A stretch of DNA of 64,000 bases, taken from Volutella citrinella (lineage: Eukaryota; Ascomycota; Sordariomycetes; Hypocreales; Nectriaceae). Within the stretch, counting starts at the first letter, position 1, and the number at the start of each line of letters is the position of its first letter. The notes under the pieces were generated by a model, which worked only from the letters and a program-made list of their open reading frames with translations, had not been told where the DNA came from and made no database searches. The translations under genes and the position numbers were made by a program. The stretch is from contig JAWZSP010000002.1 in NCBI GenBank assembly GCA_034401135.1, forward strand, positions 806,001 through 870,000. The letters are read 5' to 3'. Positions 52,051 through 63,927 of this stretch are shown piece by piece.

Positions 52051-53167
52051 ATGCTGGAACTACATTGCTCCGGAACGCCATACGAAGTACACCTGGTCCC
52101 AGTACGCTACTCAAACGTTCCGCTAATTCGTGGCTTAGATTGGATACAAGCATGGTTCCGCTGCTCGTGCGAAAGTCCTCGGCTCCATCGCCTTCTATCG
52201 ACGCCTCTTTCAGGTGACTTGTGCCATGGACTGGCCAAGTGTGTGCCAAGAAGCATCGGGCTACATTGAAACAATCGATAAGTTGTGCCCCACATACCTT
52301 GAGGAGATGCGTGGAATCGCAGAAGGCGCTGGCGTTGATCTCCTCGATATTGTGGCGTTGAATGTGCGCACAGAAATCACGTTTGGGCTATTTACCGATG
52401 AACCCCAACTTCCTATCAAGAGCGATGGATGCACAAGCTTGGCCGTGAAGACGGAGAAAGGGGTACTTTTGTCTCAGAACTGGGACTGGCAAGTCGAACA
52501 GAGCGCGAATCTGTTTGTTTGTTACATCGCACAGCCAGGGACTGGCATCCCGAGAATATCCATGGTCACGGAGGCTGGTGTCATTGGCAAGATTGGCCTG
52601 AACGAGAACGGCGTCGGAGTATGTCTCAATGCCATTCGAGCCCGGGGTGTGGACCGCTCAAGACTGCCAGTCCATCTCGCGCTCCGGACGATCCTCGAGT
52701 CAGCCTCGAGAGAAGACGCCATCAACAAAATCAGTGCCACCGGCATTGCAGGCAGCGCGCATATACTAGTCGCCGAGGCATCTGGTGCCACTGGGCTCGA
52801 GTGTACTAGCATCGGTGTGAAGGAGCTTCAACTGGACAGCAAGGGCCTGATCGTGCATTCTAACCATTTGCTCCTTCAACATCCTGGAGTGGATGAGCCC
52901 GGATGGCTTGAGGACTCTCCCGACAGAGTCCTCCGACTTCGCAAGCTGGCTGAAGAAAATATGGCGTCGGAAAAGATCACTGCGTCCAACTTGTACGATC
53001 TCTTCAAGGACGAACAAGGTTACCCAGCTTCCATCAACCGCCGCCAGATTGACGGTTGCGAGACGCAAACTCTCTTTACCATAGTCATGTCCCTCTTCGA
53101 TAAGTCCGCGTCCGTATCCTTTGGCCGCCCTACCGAGAACGTTGGAACGGTCAAGCTCTCGTTCTAG
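52051..53167 (+). CDS. Isopenicillin-N acyltransferase-like Ntn hydrolase (AAT/C45 family)
   Basis: Exons 52051-52086 and 52139-53167 with a 52-base intron (branch GCTAAT); the join gives MLELHCSGTPYE then IGYKHGSAARAKV. 354 residues, almost the length of the Penicillium enzyme (357). The proenzyme cleaves itself before a Cys that becomes the N-terminal nucleophile; here this is Cys110 in KSDGCTSLAV. Other family landmarks are YLEEMRGIAEGAGVD, IVALNVRTEI, LSQNWDWQ, GKIGLNENGVGVCLNAIRA, VHSNHLL and the C-terminal CETQTLFTIVM. Such IAL proteins occur widely in ascomycetes without penicillin genes. Those studied are usually poor penicillin formers, and their native role is unclear; amide hydrolysis or transfer is likely. 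No peroxisomal ARL/SKL end is present (KLSF). Confidence 0.9.
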
Positions 53168-53384
53168 CGTGGTGCCTGGGCAGTGAACTGCACCAAACAA
53201 TGAAACTGGATAGGATAGTGCAATACTAGCGCAGAACGACTTAGAGATTGCGGTTGCGATGGAAGTCATGAAAGAGATCAGAAATGATGTATTAATTCAG
53301 CAAACTACTCCAAGTACTAGGTTCACACAGTTGCGGGCCTACCAACAGCCACAAGAACAGGGCTAACAATAAGCGACTGCTTGG

Positions 53385-54481
53385 CTACTTAGACTCACGG
53401 CCCCCCCAGGATGTCCTCATAACGTGCTCAACCGTGGTCAGTTCAATATCCTGGAACTCAGAATTCAAGGTTCTGCTTGCCCGAACAACGTAATTGCCCG
53501 TTCCGGCCAGATAGTGAATTCGAGCAAAGAATGCCTCGTCCCCTCCCGGCCCAGTAAAGCCAATCTTAGGAAATCTGTCAGAGAAGGAAATTTTGCCAGC
53601 GTCGAGCTTCGTTAAGCTGTCATATGCCACCTCAAACTTGCAGCCTAGTGAAGATTGAATGAGCAGGGTCGGGAATTAGGAAGGAGAGATCTCGACTTAC
53701 CCCTGGACTCTTCAGCTAGCTTGATCAAGTCGTTAAAAGACATCTCATTGCCAGTGATGCAGCTTTCCTTGTCCCACACGGGCGCATCCATCAAGCGGGC
53801 AACAAAACGACTCATATCCTGCGTTGTGATGAACGTGGCTTGAGCAGAGCCATCTCCCGGAATCACAGCCCATTTGTTCTTCATACTGAGAACGTTGATC
53901 CAAGGATGGAGATACGTTTTCCAGTGTGGCATGCCATAGTAATCGATAAACCACCCATTGACGACGCGGGTGTACTCCAGATCGAGTTTCTCAAGCTCAT
54001 CGACCGCCTCGAAGGTGTATCTAGCGAGAGGGTTTGTTGGGATATGCCTGCAATCGTTCACTTAGCTTGACCGCATCGTTCACAGAGCGTATCGGTCCAT
54101 ACTCGCGTAGGTGCTTCATGTCGAAGCTCGCAACAACAAATCTGCGAGTAGTCTCGGATGCATTCGCCGCCTTGATGAGATTGAGCTGCGACGTGTTGGC
54201 TTCTGCCGTGAGGACACCGATGGCACAAATCACAGTGGTGACTTGGGCTTTTTGCAAGAGCGCAGCCAGTGCTGCGGGGTCCCCGAAGTCCGCTGCAATG
54301 GCTTGTGCACCATTTTCCAGTAGACGAGTCTGTGTATTGGTTAGATAATGATCGGTTTGTACTGTCCGGTCATACTTACTGTTCGTGAGAGCACAATAAC
54401 TTGATGGCCGTATGCAGTGAGCCCATCAACAATAGCTCTGCCGACCTGTCCTGTGCCACCTGCAACTGCGACAATAGTCAT
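53385..54481 (-). CDS. NmrA-like NAD(P)-binding protein (isoflavone-reductase family)
   Basis: Four exons, 54380-54481, 54103-54329, 53701-54047 and 53385-53644, with introns of 50, 55 and 56 bases, give 311 residues. The N-terminus MTIVAVAGGTGQVGRAIVDG is a Rossmann-fold dinucleotide site, and VIVLSRT is the second strand. Then come TTVICAIGVL, RRFVVASFDM, LEYTRVVNGWFIDYYGMP and TFITTQDMSRFVARLMDAP, all typical of fungal NmrA/isoflavone-reductase-like proteins. Members are either redox sensors or small-molecule reductases. The second intron contains GTGAACGAT twice, 22 bases apart, which makes the naive frame look broken; the proposed 55-base intron removes both copies and restores the protein. 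Function in this locus unknown. Confidence 0.85.
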
Positions 54482-55484
54482 GGTGCTTTTTGTCGGCACT
54501 TCGTCAAGAATAAAGACTAACGGTAAGTCGAAACGGTTCTGGCAGCTCAGTTGTTGCTGGGAGTGAATTCTTCCTCAGGTGACGGCTTGATGATGCGGGA
54601 TCCAAGCCGCTCTTTAAGCAACGCGATGATTGAATCAGGGAACCAAACTTGAAAATCCCGGGTGCTCCGAGACTAGTAGTATATGACAAATGTTCACCCA
54701 GGTTATTTTGCATCTCCGATCCTTGAGCTACATCATCAATAGCCCGGTTCATGTGCGTATCCCCACTTTTACAGGTCCGACGCTTGGAGACAACTCCGAT
54801 TCCGATTATTGCATACTTCTCCGATAAAGCAGGGCTTTATTAGTGCTAGCCAAACCTTTTCATTGCCCCGCCACCAAGCTTCTGACCTAGCGAGGCGACA
54901 CTACTTCACTGCCACAAAGATACTAGCCTAGCCTAGCCTACGGCTAGCTGCCCGGCGCTTGGTTGTCGGGATGACTAGAGCTAGCTAGCCAATGCGAACG
55001 CCTGTTTTCGCGCAAAGCATCTATGTATGCCAGCCTTCACACTTCGGCTGCATTTGGACCCAGGTCGTCCCAAATTAAATCGTCTGGCATTGCATGAATG
55101 TTCTGTTCAACGATGCACCTTACGCTTTGCCCCACACAGCACGCTCCCAGTGGCTACCCCCATAGCATCATCCCCAGTGCATCGTCGCGCGCCCGGAGCT
55201 CATGATCATTTCAGTCGGCTCATTCTTCCCCGAAGTTGTCATTGTTTGGCATCATGATCATGGGTTCGCCCAGTCCGAATCGGTTCGGAGTCCGCCCCGA
55301 TATTTTAGCTTGGTCTGGCAAGTCATGCTATCAGTGCTCCACTCATAATGCGACCAGGCTCAGAGGCTACCGGCAATAAACTCTCAATAATAGCCGGCTA
55401 GTGCGGGGATCATCAACTCACATCGATTGTTTATTGCTTCACCTTGCCAGGGAATCGCTCAGCTGGTCTTCACTCTCATCCACC
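54482..55484. promoter_or_regulatory. Divergent intergenic region
   Basis: 1.0 kb between the NmrA-like gene (-) and the glutamine amidotransferase gene (+). It holds a short TAGCC repeat at about 54927-54946 and no convincing gene. Confidence 0.5.
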
Positions 55485-56359
55485 ATGAAGGCTGTGATAC
55501 TCAAGAACTACTCCACTCAGCATGCTTGGGGGCAGCAGATGGTTGATTCCATCAAAGGCCGGATCGCGAGGCATGATCCATCAGCCCAAGTGGATGTCTG
55601 TGAGGCCTGTGGTGGCGAAGCACTCCCTCTCGTAGACCAGTATGATCTGGTCATTCTCACTGGAGGAACGTTTGATCTTCTAAGCAGGCCCTTTGAGGAG
55701 TACCCGATCTGGGTACAAGAAATGTTGAATAAGATACGGGACCTGACCGGGAATGAGAGCAAAACCAAGGTCTTGGGGTTCTGCTGGGGCCACCAGTCAA
55801 TGCAATTTGCCCAAGGCGCCACCATGACGCCGTTGAAGGAGGGGCCTCGAGTAAGTACTGAGTCTAGGACGAGCGTTTCTGTCTCCGCCGATAATCCTAA
55901 CCTCCTGTTTAGATTGGTGTTGAGAACATAGAACTCACTCCCATCGGCGAAGACATGTTTGGTACCAAGTCTCTAGTAAGTATTCAATCTTGGGCTCTAT
56001 CAAGTCCACGTACCTTTGCAATTTTGCACCATGAACATGCAGCCCCCACGAGCCCAATCTTAGAAGCTAACGAGGCGCAGGACTTGATGAAGTTTCACAA
56101 ACGCTACATTACATCGATCGCCCCAGGCTTTACAGCACTCGCAGCGAACAACGAGATCCTCATCTCTCAGTCGAAGAATATTCTAACTTTCCAGGGCCAC
56201 CCGGAGTTAACTGAGCAGATTGCCCAGGGCTTGATAGACGCCGACGATGGCACATACAGGGTAGAGGCGGGGGCGTCTAATAGCGTGGTCAAGGGCATAG
56301 AATCTCCACATGATGGCGAATTGGTGTGGGAAAAGATTATGAAGTGGGCGCAAAACTAA
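55485..56359 (+). CDS. Class-I glutamine amidotransferase-like protein
   Basis: Exons 55485-55850, 55913-55975 and 56081-56359 with introns of 62 and 105 bases; 235 residues. The fold is the triad-type GATase: KAVILKNYSTQ at the start, LVILTGGTFDLL, nucleophile Cys100 in VLGFCWGHQSMQFAQG, and FQGHPELTE with His183 and Glu185. Free-standing fungal members resemble GMP-synthase-like proteins and may hydrolyse gamma-glutamyl or glutamine amides. The second intron has consensus ends and a branch GCTAAC, but its length is a multiple of three and it has no stop, so retention would give a 270-residue variant. It is convergent with the permease gene. Confidence 0.85.
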
Positions 56360-56658
56360 TTAGGTTTCAGCCAAATCACAAGTTTCTACTAAAAGGTGCT
56401 CAAGTTTACCATGACTTGGTGTTTCTGACCAAATTTGCGAAGGTGTGTCCTTAGCGTACGCTCCAGTTTCATCATCCAATCATAAACTTTATCGTGCTGT
56501 GGAGATGCCGCCGCAGGGGGTTATGTTATGGGCTCCACCGACTACGGACGCCATTTGACTTAACCAGGGCTCAGTGCAGTCGTGAGATCAGTCCAAGGTT
56601 ATAGTCAGTTGGCAGATATTTGGTCGTATCAATTACATACAGCCATATGTTCCCATAT

Positions 56659-58371
56659 CTACCAGACATATCGGAAGTGAATATTCTCCTGGTCAGTCAT
56701 ATCGTTGAAGTCGGTGTCCTCATGGACTCGCTGCTCGCCACTGGCATCAACCTTGTTACGCCTCCGGTTTTCTTTCCAGCAGTACGCCATGTACAGAGAA
56801 ATGGTAAAAATGCTCAAGCAATATGAAGTAAGCATGGCACCCATACCCAGAGGGTAGAGAGGGGCCTGCGCAGCCTTGAAGAACTGGGGACCGATGATGT
56901 TACTGATGCAGTACGCAGCAAAAACAACGGCATTCATGGTGACCTTCTTCGTGTGGCCTGCTGTATTGGCGCTGTTCATTCCAAGAGCAACTACATCAAG
57001 GTTAGGGACACTATCGTATCCAACAGTTAATGTTTGTCTTACCGATATACGGGCCCAAGTAGAAGTATGACCAGTACAGGGCCAACAGTCGACTGATATA
57101 AGATCGAGTAGGCAGAGTATAGAGAAAGATGGTGGAAATCATGCCCACTAAAAGACCGGCAATGACGAACGCACCGCGAAGTTGCAGGTTGGGGAATCGC
57201 CGGATGCAGAAGTAGACGCCAAAGTTGCACAGGTAGCTGCTCAGGGTTTGGATCACACCAGTAGGCATCATGAGAAGCGTGGATCGCTGGGGTGTATACC
57301 CGAGGCCCTTGATAATCAGAGGCGCAAAGTTGGTGAGGCCGCCATTGGGAATGGAGACCCAGACGTTGAAGAAGAACATGAGCCAGGTCTTAGGGTCCCG
57401 GAGCACTTCCCAGATGTGCGCCTTCACAAAGGTCTTGTTTTCGATTCCCAGCTGGTCAGCTCGCATTCGCTCAATGGCGACGAACTTCTCGCGCTTCGAG
57501 ATGAACTTTGCTTTGACGGGGTTATCGGGGAGGAAGACGGCGACGATGACGGCATAGATCAGAGTGATGCCGCCCGTGATCCAGAAGAAGCTGCGCCAGG
57601 CCCATTGTGTGTGGATGAAGCCAACAGCCCAGCCCAGAGTTCCGGTGATGAGAGTGGCGAGACCTGCCCAGATGGTGTGTTAGCAAACGGTGTGTTTTCT
57701 GAGATATCCAACATCGTAGTTGACTGACCGGTGTAGAAAAGGCCCGCCCTCACAGGCTGCTCATCACGAGTATACCACATGGTCATGATGAGAAAGTTGC
57801 CCGGTGCGACAGGAGCCTCGAGGGCTCCCAAGAGAACTCGCGTGATGATCATGGGGATGAAGCTCCTGCTAAAGCCGGCACCGATCAGGACGAAGCCCCA
57901 GGCCACCATGACAGCGGCCATGGACTTGGCAATAGGAAGCCGCTGAAGGATCTGGGACGACGGGAAGCACCAGAACAGGTAGCCAAACTAGAAACTGATG
58001 TCAGCCACCCCTTCTGGGCTACTGGTCATCGTTGGTTCATTCTGGAAACTTACGTAGAAGGCAGATCCAACCCAGGCGTACTCATCACCCTTCAACCCAA
58101 GGTCCTCGCGAAGGCCGTAGAGCGCACCAGTGGATGGCGTCACCTTATCCATGGCCGGCAGCGTGATGTTCATCCACAGGATCGGAATGAGGCGCCAGTC
58201 AAGTTTCCACCGCAGCTTCTTCTCCTCCTCGTGGTCGTAACCGGGCTCGTTGGCAAACTCGTCAGCTAGAGCAGCGGCAATGTCGCGGCCCTTGGCGGTC
58301 GGCTTGACGGCCTGGACTTCGCTGTGGACATCCGCATCCCTCGTCCTTTCGACTTCGGCCTTGTCAACCAT
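56659..58371 (-). CDS. MFS permease, allantoate/DAL5 (anion:cation symporter) family
   Basis: Four exons, 58054-58371, 57729-57987, 57043-57663 and 56659-56990, with introns of 66, 65 and 52 bases, give 509 residues. The N-terminal KLRWKLDWRLIPILWMNITL is the family's usual entry, and the chain continues with about twelve membrane segments: FGYLFWCFPSSQILQRLP, GFSRSFIPMIITRVLLG, MWYTRDEQPVRAGLFYTG, KTWLMFFFNVWVSIPNGG, ALGMNSANTAGHTKK and AYCISNIIGPQFFK. The last two are DAL5-family signatures. Family members import allantoate, nicotinate-like acids, pantothenate or dipeptides. The amidase- and aminotransferase-like neighbours make a nitrogenous organic acid or amide a sensible guess. Confidence 0.9.
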
Positions 58372-59186
58372 GGTAGGTATCGCTTCTTTTGGTTTGTCGG
58401 TGGTTCGTCTTGCAAAGTCGGAGGCACACTGGTCTTGAATAACGATGCAAGCTCTCCTGTGCTCAGGTGAGATCCCCAACTGTGCACATGGGGAGTCTAG
58501 GCGCCTTTTAAGGCTTGCTTCGGGTCAGGCCTCCGAATTCCCGTGAGCTGGTCTTGCGATGAGGGACGTTATCTGGGCAATGTGACGTGCAAGGATCTCC
58601 GCGAAAGCCGACAGTACGTCGTCATGCTATCCCCAACGCACTGGTATCAAACTGATCAGCTGGTGGTTGATAAGTTGGCGGAGATCTTTGCGCACAAGAG
58701 TGGGGCGTCGGGCTCGAGTCCGCCCTAGGCTGCCCAGACTTGCCAGAGTCATGAGCTTGGCGCCACCCACCCCAGTAGCGGCGAAAAGTCCGCCCTCGGA
58801 TTGAAAGCTATTGCGACTACCTCTGAGCTAGGGATGGGCAGATTTCATTGGCGTTTTTTTAACCATGCATGTAGGTAACCCAACCCCAGACAAGTTCCTC
58901 AGCAAAGGCACCCCAGAAAGGCCCAGACTCCGGTTGCATATGGAGTCTAGACCATAGCCACATGGGAAACCAAGAGCACAGGCGGCCGTGGTAGCTGCAT
59001 CAATTGCCTAATATGTCCAATGAATTGGGAATCCTATTGGTTCGTCTTCACAAGCAAGATTATTGCGGGACAGGATACTTGTTAGCATTGTACCCCAGAA
59101 GCATTATCAGCCTGCATGTACCAAGGGAAGTTCCAGTCTGAATCATTATCTAGGCACACTGAGATTCCCAGAAACACCAGCTCCGA
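58372..59186. other. Intergenic stretch, no gene seen
   Basis: 815 bases upstream of the permease gene and downstream of the PLP aminotransferase gene, both on the minus strand. No gene recognised. Confidence 0.5.
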
Positions 59187-60646
59187 TTAAATTCTACCTG
59201 AATGTGCCTGTACGTTCTTGAATGCCAGAGCTAGTCTTTGGACGCCCTCCTCAATCTCGGCCTCCTCATGCCATGCCCAGCAGAGTCTCGCGCCCTGGCC
59301 AAACCCGTTCTTGGCCCTCTGCACACACCCAGAGTCTCCAGCAACGTACATCATCCCTCCATATGCGAACCGCAAGTTGTACTCGTCTAGCGCAGTCTTT
59401 GCCACTGTCTCCGCTGGAGGCGAACTGGCCGGAAACTCGAGATACAGGAAGAACCCTCCCGCCACTCCCGCTTTACCCCCATCAACGCTATTGGTTGCCG
59501 AAATTTTGAAGCCAAGAGGTAGAAGATGCGCCTTGATGGACTTGAGCATAGTACAGTAGCGACGCTGATAGACTGGAATCAGCGTAGACTGGATGTGATC
59601 CTCTAGTTTCCCTGAAACCAACATCTGGCCGATGATCATTGACGAAAGCTGGCTTTGGCAGCCTCCTGACCGCACCGGACCAGTCTTGCACAACTCCTGT
59701 GCAATGAACGGCGAACCCTCGACCCAGCCCACTCTTATGCCTGGTGCTACGATCTTGGAGAATGACCCATTGCTCACAGCATTGCCCCAGTCACTGCCGC
59801 CCGGCATGGCCCGGTCCAGGTCAACCAACCGAGGCGGAGGGCGAGGCATCTCTACGCCTTCAGCGCTGTCCGGGTGCGGCCACCTTAGCCAGTCGTAGAC
59901 ATCATCGGAGATGACAAGGGCATCGAATTGTCGAGCCAGCTGTATCAGCTCCTTGCGCCGCCTCACTGACATAGTCTTTGCGCTTGGGTTGCTGAAGGTA
60001 GGCACGACGTAAATGATGTGCTTGTACAACTTGGGGCTGCGCTCGAAGTCCTGGCCGTCCATGGGCTCCTTGTGCCGCCCGGTAGCCTCAGCATCGGCCG
60101 CTTCGAGTCCCTCTCGCAGAAATTCGATGTCGATGCCCTCGGCATCTTCGGGAACTCCCCTTAAGCGACCATTGTATCCCGCTTCCTGAAAACTCGAGCA
60201 GGCGAGGAAGTATGTTGGCTCCACCATCCAGATGTTGCGCGTGAAGGTAGGGTTTGTGAATCTAGTTAGGAGCATGGACAGCGCACCCGAAGCGCCGGGA
60301 GTCATGAAGAGTCTGTCTGGGCTGACATGGCCAGCCTCGGGGCGGTAAAATCTCGTCAGCCACTGGGCCGTACCTTTTCTGACCAACTCATGGCCCGGGT
60401 CAGGGCCGTAGACGAGAGTTTGGGCGGCGACTTTGTCGTCCAGGAGAACCTCCCGTGTCGCCTCTGCCAGTGCCTGTGACGGGAATAGAGAAGGCGTCGG
60501 CCACCTATACTACCATGTTAGCCGTGATGCTCTTTTTTTTTTAACAATACCCATGCAAAAAGTGACTGATTGGACTGATGAGTTGCAGGAACATACCCAA
60601 GCTGGAGGTTAATGTGCTTGTCGTACTTGCTGTCAAGCGAACCCAT
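59187..60646 (-). CDS. Fold-type I PLP aminotransferase (class I/II)
   Basis: Exons 60597-60646 and 59187-60504 with a 92-base intron; the join gives HINLQLGWPTPSLFPSQ. 455 residues. Motifs are LVYGPDPGHELVRKG, FMTPGASGALSMLLTRF, the PLP lysine in GSFSKIVAPGIRVGW (Lys267), and C-terminal EFPA with the substrate Arg region GARLCWAWHEEAEIEEG. This pattern (SxSKxxxPGxRxGW) belongs to the 2-aminoadipate/aromatic and MocR-related branch. Exact substrate is not readable. It is divergent from the Zn2Cys6 regulator gene. Confidence 0.88.
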
Positions 60647-61737
60647 GATGGCTGCGCGGAGTTTTGACAATCATCGAATGGACAGACGATAGACCAGGGT
60701 AGAAGAAGGGTTTTATCTGGATGCATCTGTCATTTTCTCCAATTGACAATGCCCCATCGACCGAAGCAGACCAAGAAGTCGTTCTATACCTGGGTCCATC
60801 GTGTCGGAGGTCAAGTCCGACGCTTGACGGCCGTCGGACTCTGGTCCACTATGGGGCCCACAGATTATCGGCATGTGTGGCAACTGTGGAGTCGGCGGCG
60901 ACAGACAAGGAGGTTGATAGAGCAAGAACTGCATGCCACAGCGGACTAGGGATGGATGAGAGATAGGAGATAGCAGGAAGGTCGCCTGGTTGGAGACAAG
61001 ATAGCGAGGTTCCTCCCAGCTGTCCGGCTTGTGCAGTTGGTTAGCATGGAAGTCCTGGGAATCTCTTATCGCGGGTGTGCTGTGTACAAGGCCTACATTC
61101 TCAAGGGGGATCAATTCCCAACCCCCAGTGGCATTGGCAAACATGCGGAGCCCCGTGTATCCCCAGACACAGAGTGGGGAGATATAAGAGAGAATTCCGG
61201 GGTCGGGTAATTGGCGAAAGCTGGAGAGGATGGGACGTGGTCTCGTGTGTGTGCGAGATTCCGAACTTCTGGGACAGCAGGCGAAGTGGTGTGGGCGGTG
61301 CGCCCGGAGCACCATCACAGGCAGCTTTTAGTGGCAGAATTTAGTGGGGTAGGGCCGGTAGGGGTCTGGTGTTAGTAGCGGCGCTGTGGGGCGGGTGGTT
61401 TGGTGAGTATTGCAGGAGGCGCCACGTCCCAGAGCGCGGTCCTGCTCCGGACTGGTGGGTTCTACTAGGTAGCTATGTTGCCCCTCGCGGTCGGCGGTCC
61501 TGGATCGGCCAGGTCTGGCTTGACTTCTTCCAGTTCTACGCACAACCTCGCTCGACTCGTTCATTCCAAGGCCGTATAACTGCCTGAAGCCCGCGGATTC
61601 GAGGCCGACAACAGGGGCATCACACGAGCTGCCCCCGTGTTTGCCTCTCTATCAGACCCTGCCGAGTCGGTCACCCCCGCAAGACTGGAACCATCACGCT
61701 GCTCTTGATCCATCCACCCTTGCATCCCTCTCTCCCA
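60647..61737. promoter_or_regulatory. Divergent intergenic region
   Basis: 1.1 kb between the PLP aminotransferase (-) and the Zn2Cys6 regulator (+); a common pairing when a regulator controls its neighbour. No clear CGG-type inverted repeat could be fixed by eye. Confidence 0.5.
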
Positions 61738-63927
61738 ATGGACCCAATACCAATTCAGCCTGCGACGCCCATCGCAGCGCCTACCGCATCCGCTGGCCAC
61801 CAGTCCGACCCGGTCCGTCCACAGCGCAGAATCGCCTGTTTACGGTGTCGCCGTCGCAAGAAGCGCTGCGACCGCGCCGTCCCCGTATGTGCCGAATGCA
61901 CAAAGACAGGCTCCGAGTGCGTCCAGGTCGGCGTCAAGACCAATGGCGCGCTGACGACCGTGCCCACGGCATACCTGCAAGAGCTCGAAGCCAAGGTCAC
62001 CGATATGCTCCAGCAGAAGAGCACCAGCACCCATCGTGACTCCCGAGATGCCACCGACACCTCAGCCGTTGACGCCGACATGCACCGCGAGGAGAGTGGC
62101 TATCCATCTCCCTTCGACAATAGCTGTGACGACGACTTCCCTCCGACAGGAACCGCCAATGGCAACGACATTAACACAAACGCAGACGCCCAACAGGATG
62201 GTTTCGATATGGCAAATGCCCTGTCGCAGAATATGCATCAGCCTCAAATGACGCACCTCGTAACGTCCAGCAGCGACACCAATTCATCACCGCATTCGTC
62301 CCATAACTTGCGCTTCATGGGGAATGGCTCACTACCACGCAGTCCCGTCGACTTGAGCTTCATCGGTGCCGATTGGATGGACCACTACGCTTACATCTAC
62401 TTTCGCCATGCCCAGCCTCAGTGGTCCTTTCTTGACGAGGACAACTGGAGAATGCACTACCGTATCTGGGTCTCCGGGTCTCCGCAGCTGCAAGAGTCGC
62501 AAATCTTCATCCTTCAATTGGTGTTGGCCATCGGGGCGCTGTTGGGCAGCTCCTATCGAACAGACTGCCCCCATTTGCTCCATGCAACGCGACTCTACGA
62601 AACGGCCATCGAAAAGTATCTTGGCTCAATAACTCAGCACGCATCTCCATTGATCCGAACACAAGCATCGCTTCTCATGCTGATTTATGCCTGGCACGAT
62701 GCCTCTCAGCATGCCGTGCCCAGCAGCATCATGCTCGTCCTCATGAACTGTGCAGCCTTGATCGACAAGCAAATAGCCGACAACGCCAGTGGCGAAGTAA
62801 ATGGTGCAGACATTCAACTCCGAACGCAATGCATCATGAGCTGCCAAATTGTGAACGAGGTGGTTTCTTCGGCATGGTCGTATCCGCAAAGCTTTCTAAT
62901 CGAGACACTTGACAAAAAGGTCGGCTTTCCTCCCCATGCGCTTGTTTACCATATTTATTTCTTGCTAACTGAGCCCAGATTTTCCAGTACGCCGCAACGA
63001 TGAAACGCGAGCTGAGTGGTTCAGACTTCTATGAACTTCTCTTCCAATTACGATGCATACAGTCGAGGATCCGACACACAAACCGGAAGCTTCAGCGGCT
63101 GGATCCTTCAGATCCCTTCCGGGACAGCTGTCGAATCCGTCTCAAAGATGAATTGCAAGGGTGGAAGGCAAATGTACAGGCCTTTGCTGTGTCAACACCT
63201 CCGGACAATGTGGTATACCACGAGCCACAGTCATTGCTCAAGCTCTACGACTACGGCCTATCGATACTCATGCAGGAGCGACCTTCCATGATGGGCGTCG
63301 AAGACGTCGGGCAGTTGATGGAGTGCTGCAGTGAAGCTTGTCGCACCTTTCGAACGTCCCAGCAGGCATACCCAGTCATGTATTGGACATGGACAGCAGT
63401 AAGTCTTAGATCATGGCCTAGATTGTTGGACAGGAAGTTGACAGGTCTTTTAGCTCATGTACCAGTTTCGACTGGGTGTGATGCTTGTCTATTGTTACTT
63501 TACTACGCCCCGAATGCTGCGCACGCCAATCTTCTCGTTCGAAACCACCCTCGCTGGTATTGACAGTTGTCGCGAGACGCTTGCTGGGTTCTCAACGCGG
63601 TGGCCCAAGTCGCTGGTGTATCTCCGAACATTCCAGCTTCTGGTGGAAAAGACATTCGATGGCTCCTACGTCGAGGCGGTGGCGGATTCATCGGCACTTG
63701 AGAGCCCTTCGGCGTCGACGCAATGCCTGACGTCGAGACCAAGTGGGGAGTGGACCACCATCATGGAAGCGATGATCACGGAGCTCAAGCTACAGCATGT
63801 CCATCAAGCAGTGGTTGCTCTTATCCAGGAGATGATTCACCGATCGCCAGCCGAAAATTTCAACGTTGAGACCATTGAGTTTGTTCCGAATATGCCCCTA
63901 GACGCCCTCGATCTCTTCAACTTTTGA
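61738..63927 (+). CDS. Zn2Cys6 transcription factor
   Basis: Exons 61738-62919, 62979-63398 and 63454-63927 with introns of 59 and 55 bases; 691 residues. The binuclear zinc cluster is at residues 34-61: CLRCRRRKKRC, then C51-x2-C54 and C61 in the standard spacing, followed by a short linker and a possible dimerising helix (YLQELEAKVTDML). A Ser/Asp/Gln-rich stretch at about 90-190 could be an activation region. The middle and C-terminal parts match the fungal-specific regulator region (FIGADWMDHYAYIYFRHAQP, LQESQIFILQLVLAIGALLG), and the end is acidic and aromatic (PLDALDLFNF). It most likely controls the neighbouring aminotransferase or permease genes; this is inferred from position only. 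Confidence 0.92.

Noticed and set aside
54060..54100. Frameshift in the NmrA-like gene
   Set aside because: A 55-base intron with GTATGG donor and CAG acceptor joins both frames and restores the conserved protein.
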